Shown here in pieces: positions 6,752 to 6,842 of a stretch of DNA of 6,842 bases (its first letter is position 1; the number at the start of each line of letters is the position of its first letter). The stretch is from the NCBI GenBank assembly GCA_003240855.1, contig QFNN01000138.1, positions 1-6,842 of the forward strand, read 5' to 3'. The notes beneath the pieces are model-generated. The model saw only the letters and a program-made list of their open reading frames with translations, had not been told where the DNA came from and did no database searches. Made by a program: the position numbers and the translations under genes. This stretch comes from Sphingomonas sanxanigenens (lineage in GTDB: Bacteria; Pseudomonadota; Alphaproteobacteria; Sphingomonadales; Sphingomonadaceae).

Positions 6752-6842
6752 ATGGACATGGACGACATTTCATCCCGGCGTCCCGACGATCCCCTGCTGC
6801 TGCTTGCCCGGCAGGATCTGGATCCCCTGTCCGTCGCCGAGC
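6752..6842 (+). CDS. DUF1192 family small protein, 3' end outside the window
   Basis: The first 30 codons of a gene running off the right edge. The start MDMDDISSRRPDDPL and the following LARQDLDPLSVAE match the conserved N-terminus of DUF1192, a family of short (about 60-70 residue) alphaproteobacterial proteins of unknown function whose remainder is usually a short coiled coil. The reading frame is too short here to be called by length; the call rests on recognising the RPDDPL and RQDLDPLSV-E motifs. Either the ATG at 6752 or the one at 6758 could be the start, and neither has a clear ribosome binding site. The gene is divergent from the quinone oxidoreductase, with 67 bp between the two starts. 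Confidence 0.82.
   Translation, partial: MDMDDISSRRPDDPLLLLARQDLDPLSVAE

Noticed and set aside
6685..6768. 28-codon N-terminal extension of the quinone oxidoreductase from the ATG at 6768
   Set aside because: It would overlap the divergent DUF1192 start and the promoter region and exceed the usual family length, while the ATG at 6684 has a good GGGGA ribosome binding site.

Overview
The window comes from a GC-rich alphaproteobacterium, most likely of the order Sphingomonadales. The supporting signs are a TonB-dependent receptor with a DIVVTG box and a Gly/Pro-rich loop of the kind common in sphingomonads, an alphaproteobacterial DUF1192 gene, a two-domain PilZ protein, and a near-perfect CtrA-type site (TTAA-N7-TTAA). 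The genus cannot be named from this sequence alone.

Layout, left to right. (1) The 3' part of an exported serine carboxypeptidase (peptidase S10) runs rightward from beyond the left edge to 1445. (2) A 23-bp convergent gap holds a perfect GC hairpin. (3) A YdjA-like nitroreductase (1469-2047) and a tandem PilZ protein (2119-2760) run leftward. They are 71 bp apart and probably share a transcript. (4) The only AT-rich stretch of the window (about 2799-2880) holds a candidate sigma-70-type promoter and the CtrA-type site, both placed to drive the PilZ gene. (5) A 930-residue TonB-dependent outer-membrane receptor (2885-5677) lies immediately downstream of a zinc-less NAD(P)H:quinone oxidoreductase (5683-6684). 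The junction is tight (5 nt, or a GTGA overlap if a GTG start is used), so the two are probably co-transcribed leftward. (6) A 67-bp divergent promoter region separates the oxidoreductase from the first 30 codons of a DUF1192 gene running off the right edge.

Functionally this is mostly ordinary chromosomal content: peptide trimming in the envelope, nutrient uptake across the outer membrane, flavin and NAD(P)H redox enzymes, and a c-di-GMP effector. No mobile element, RNA gene, CRISPR array or defence system is visible. The parts most worth a second look are the CtrA-type site in front of the tandem PilZ gene, the 52-residue Gly/Pro insert in the receptor barrel, and the interlocked divergent promoters at the right end. 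There is no gene-free stretch longer than about 125 bp.
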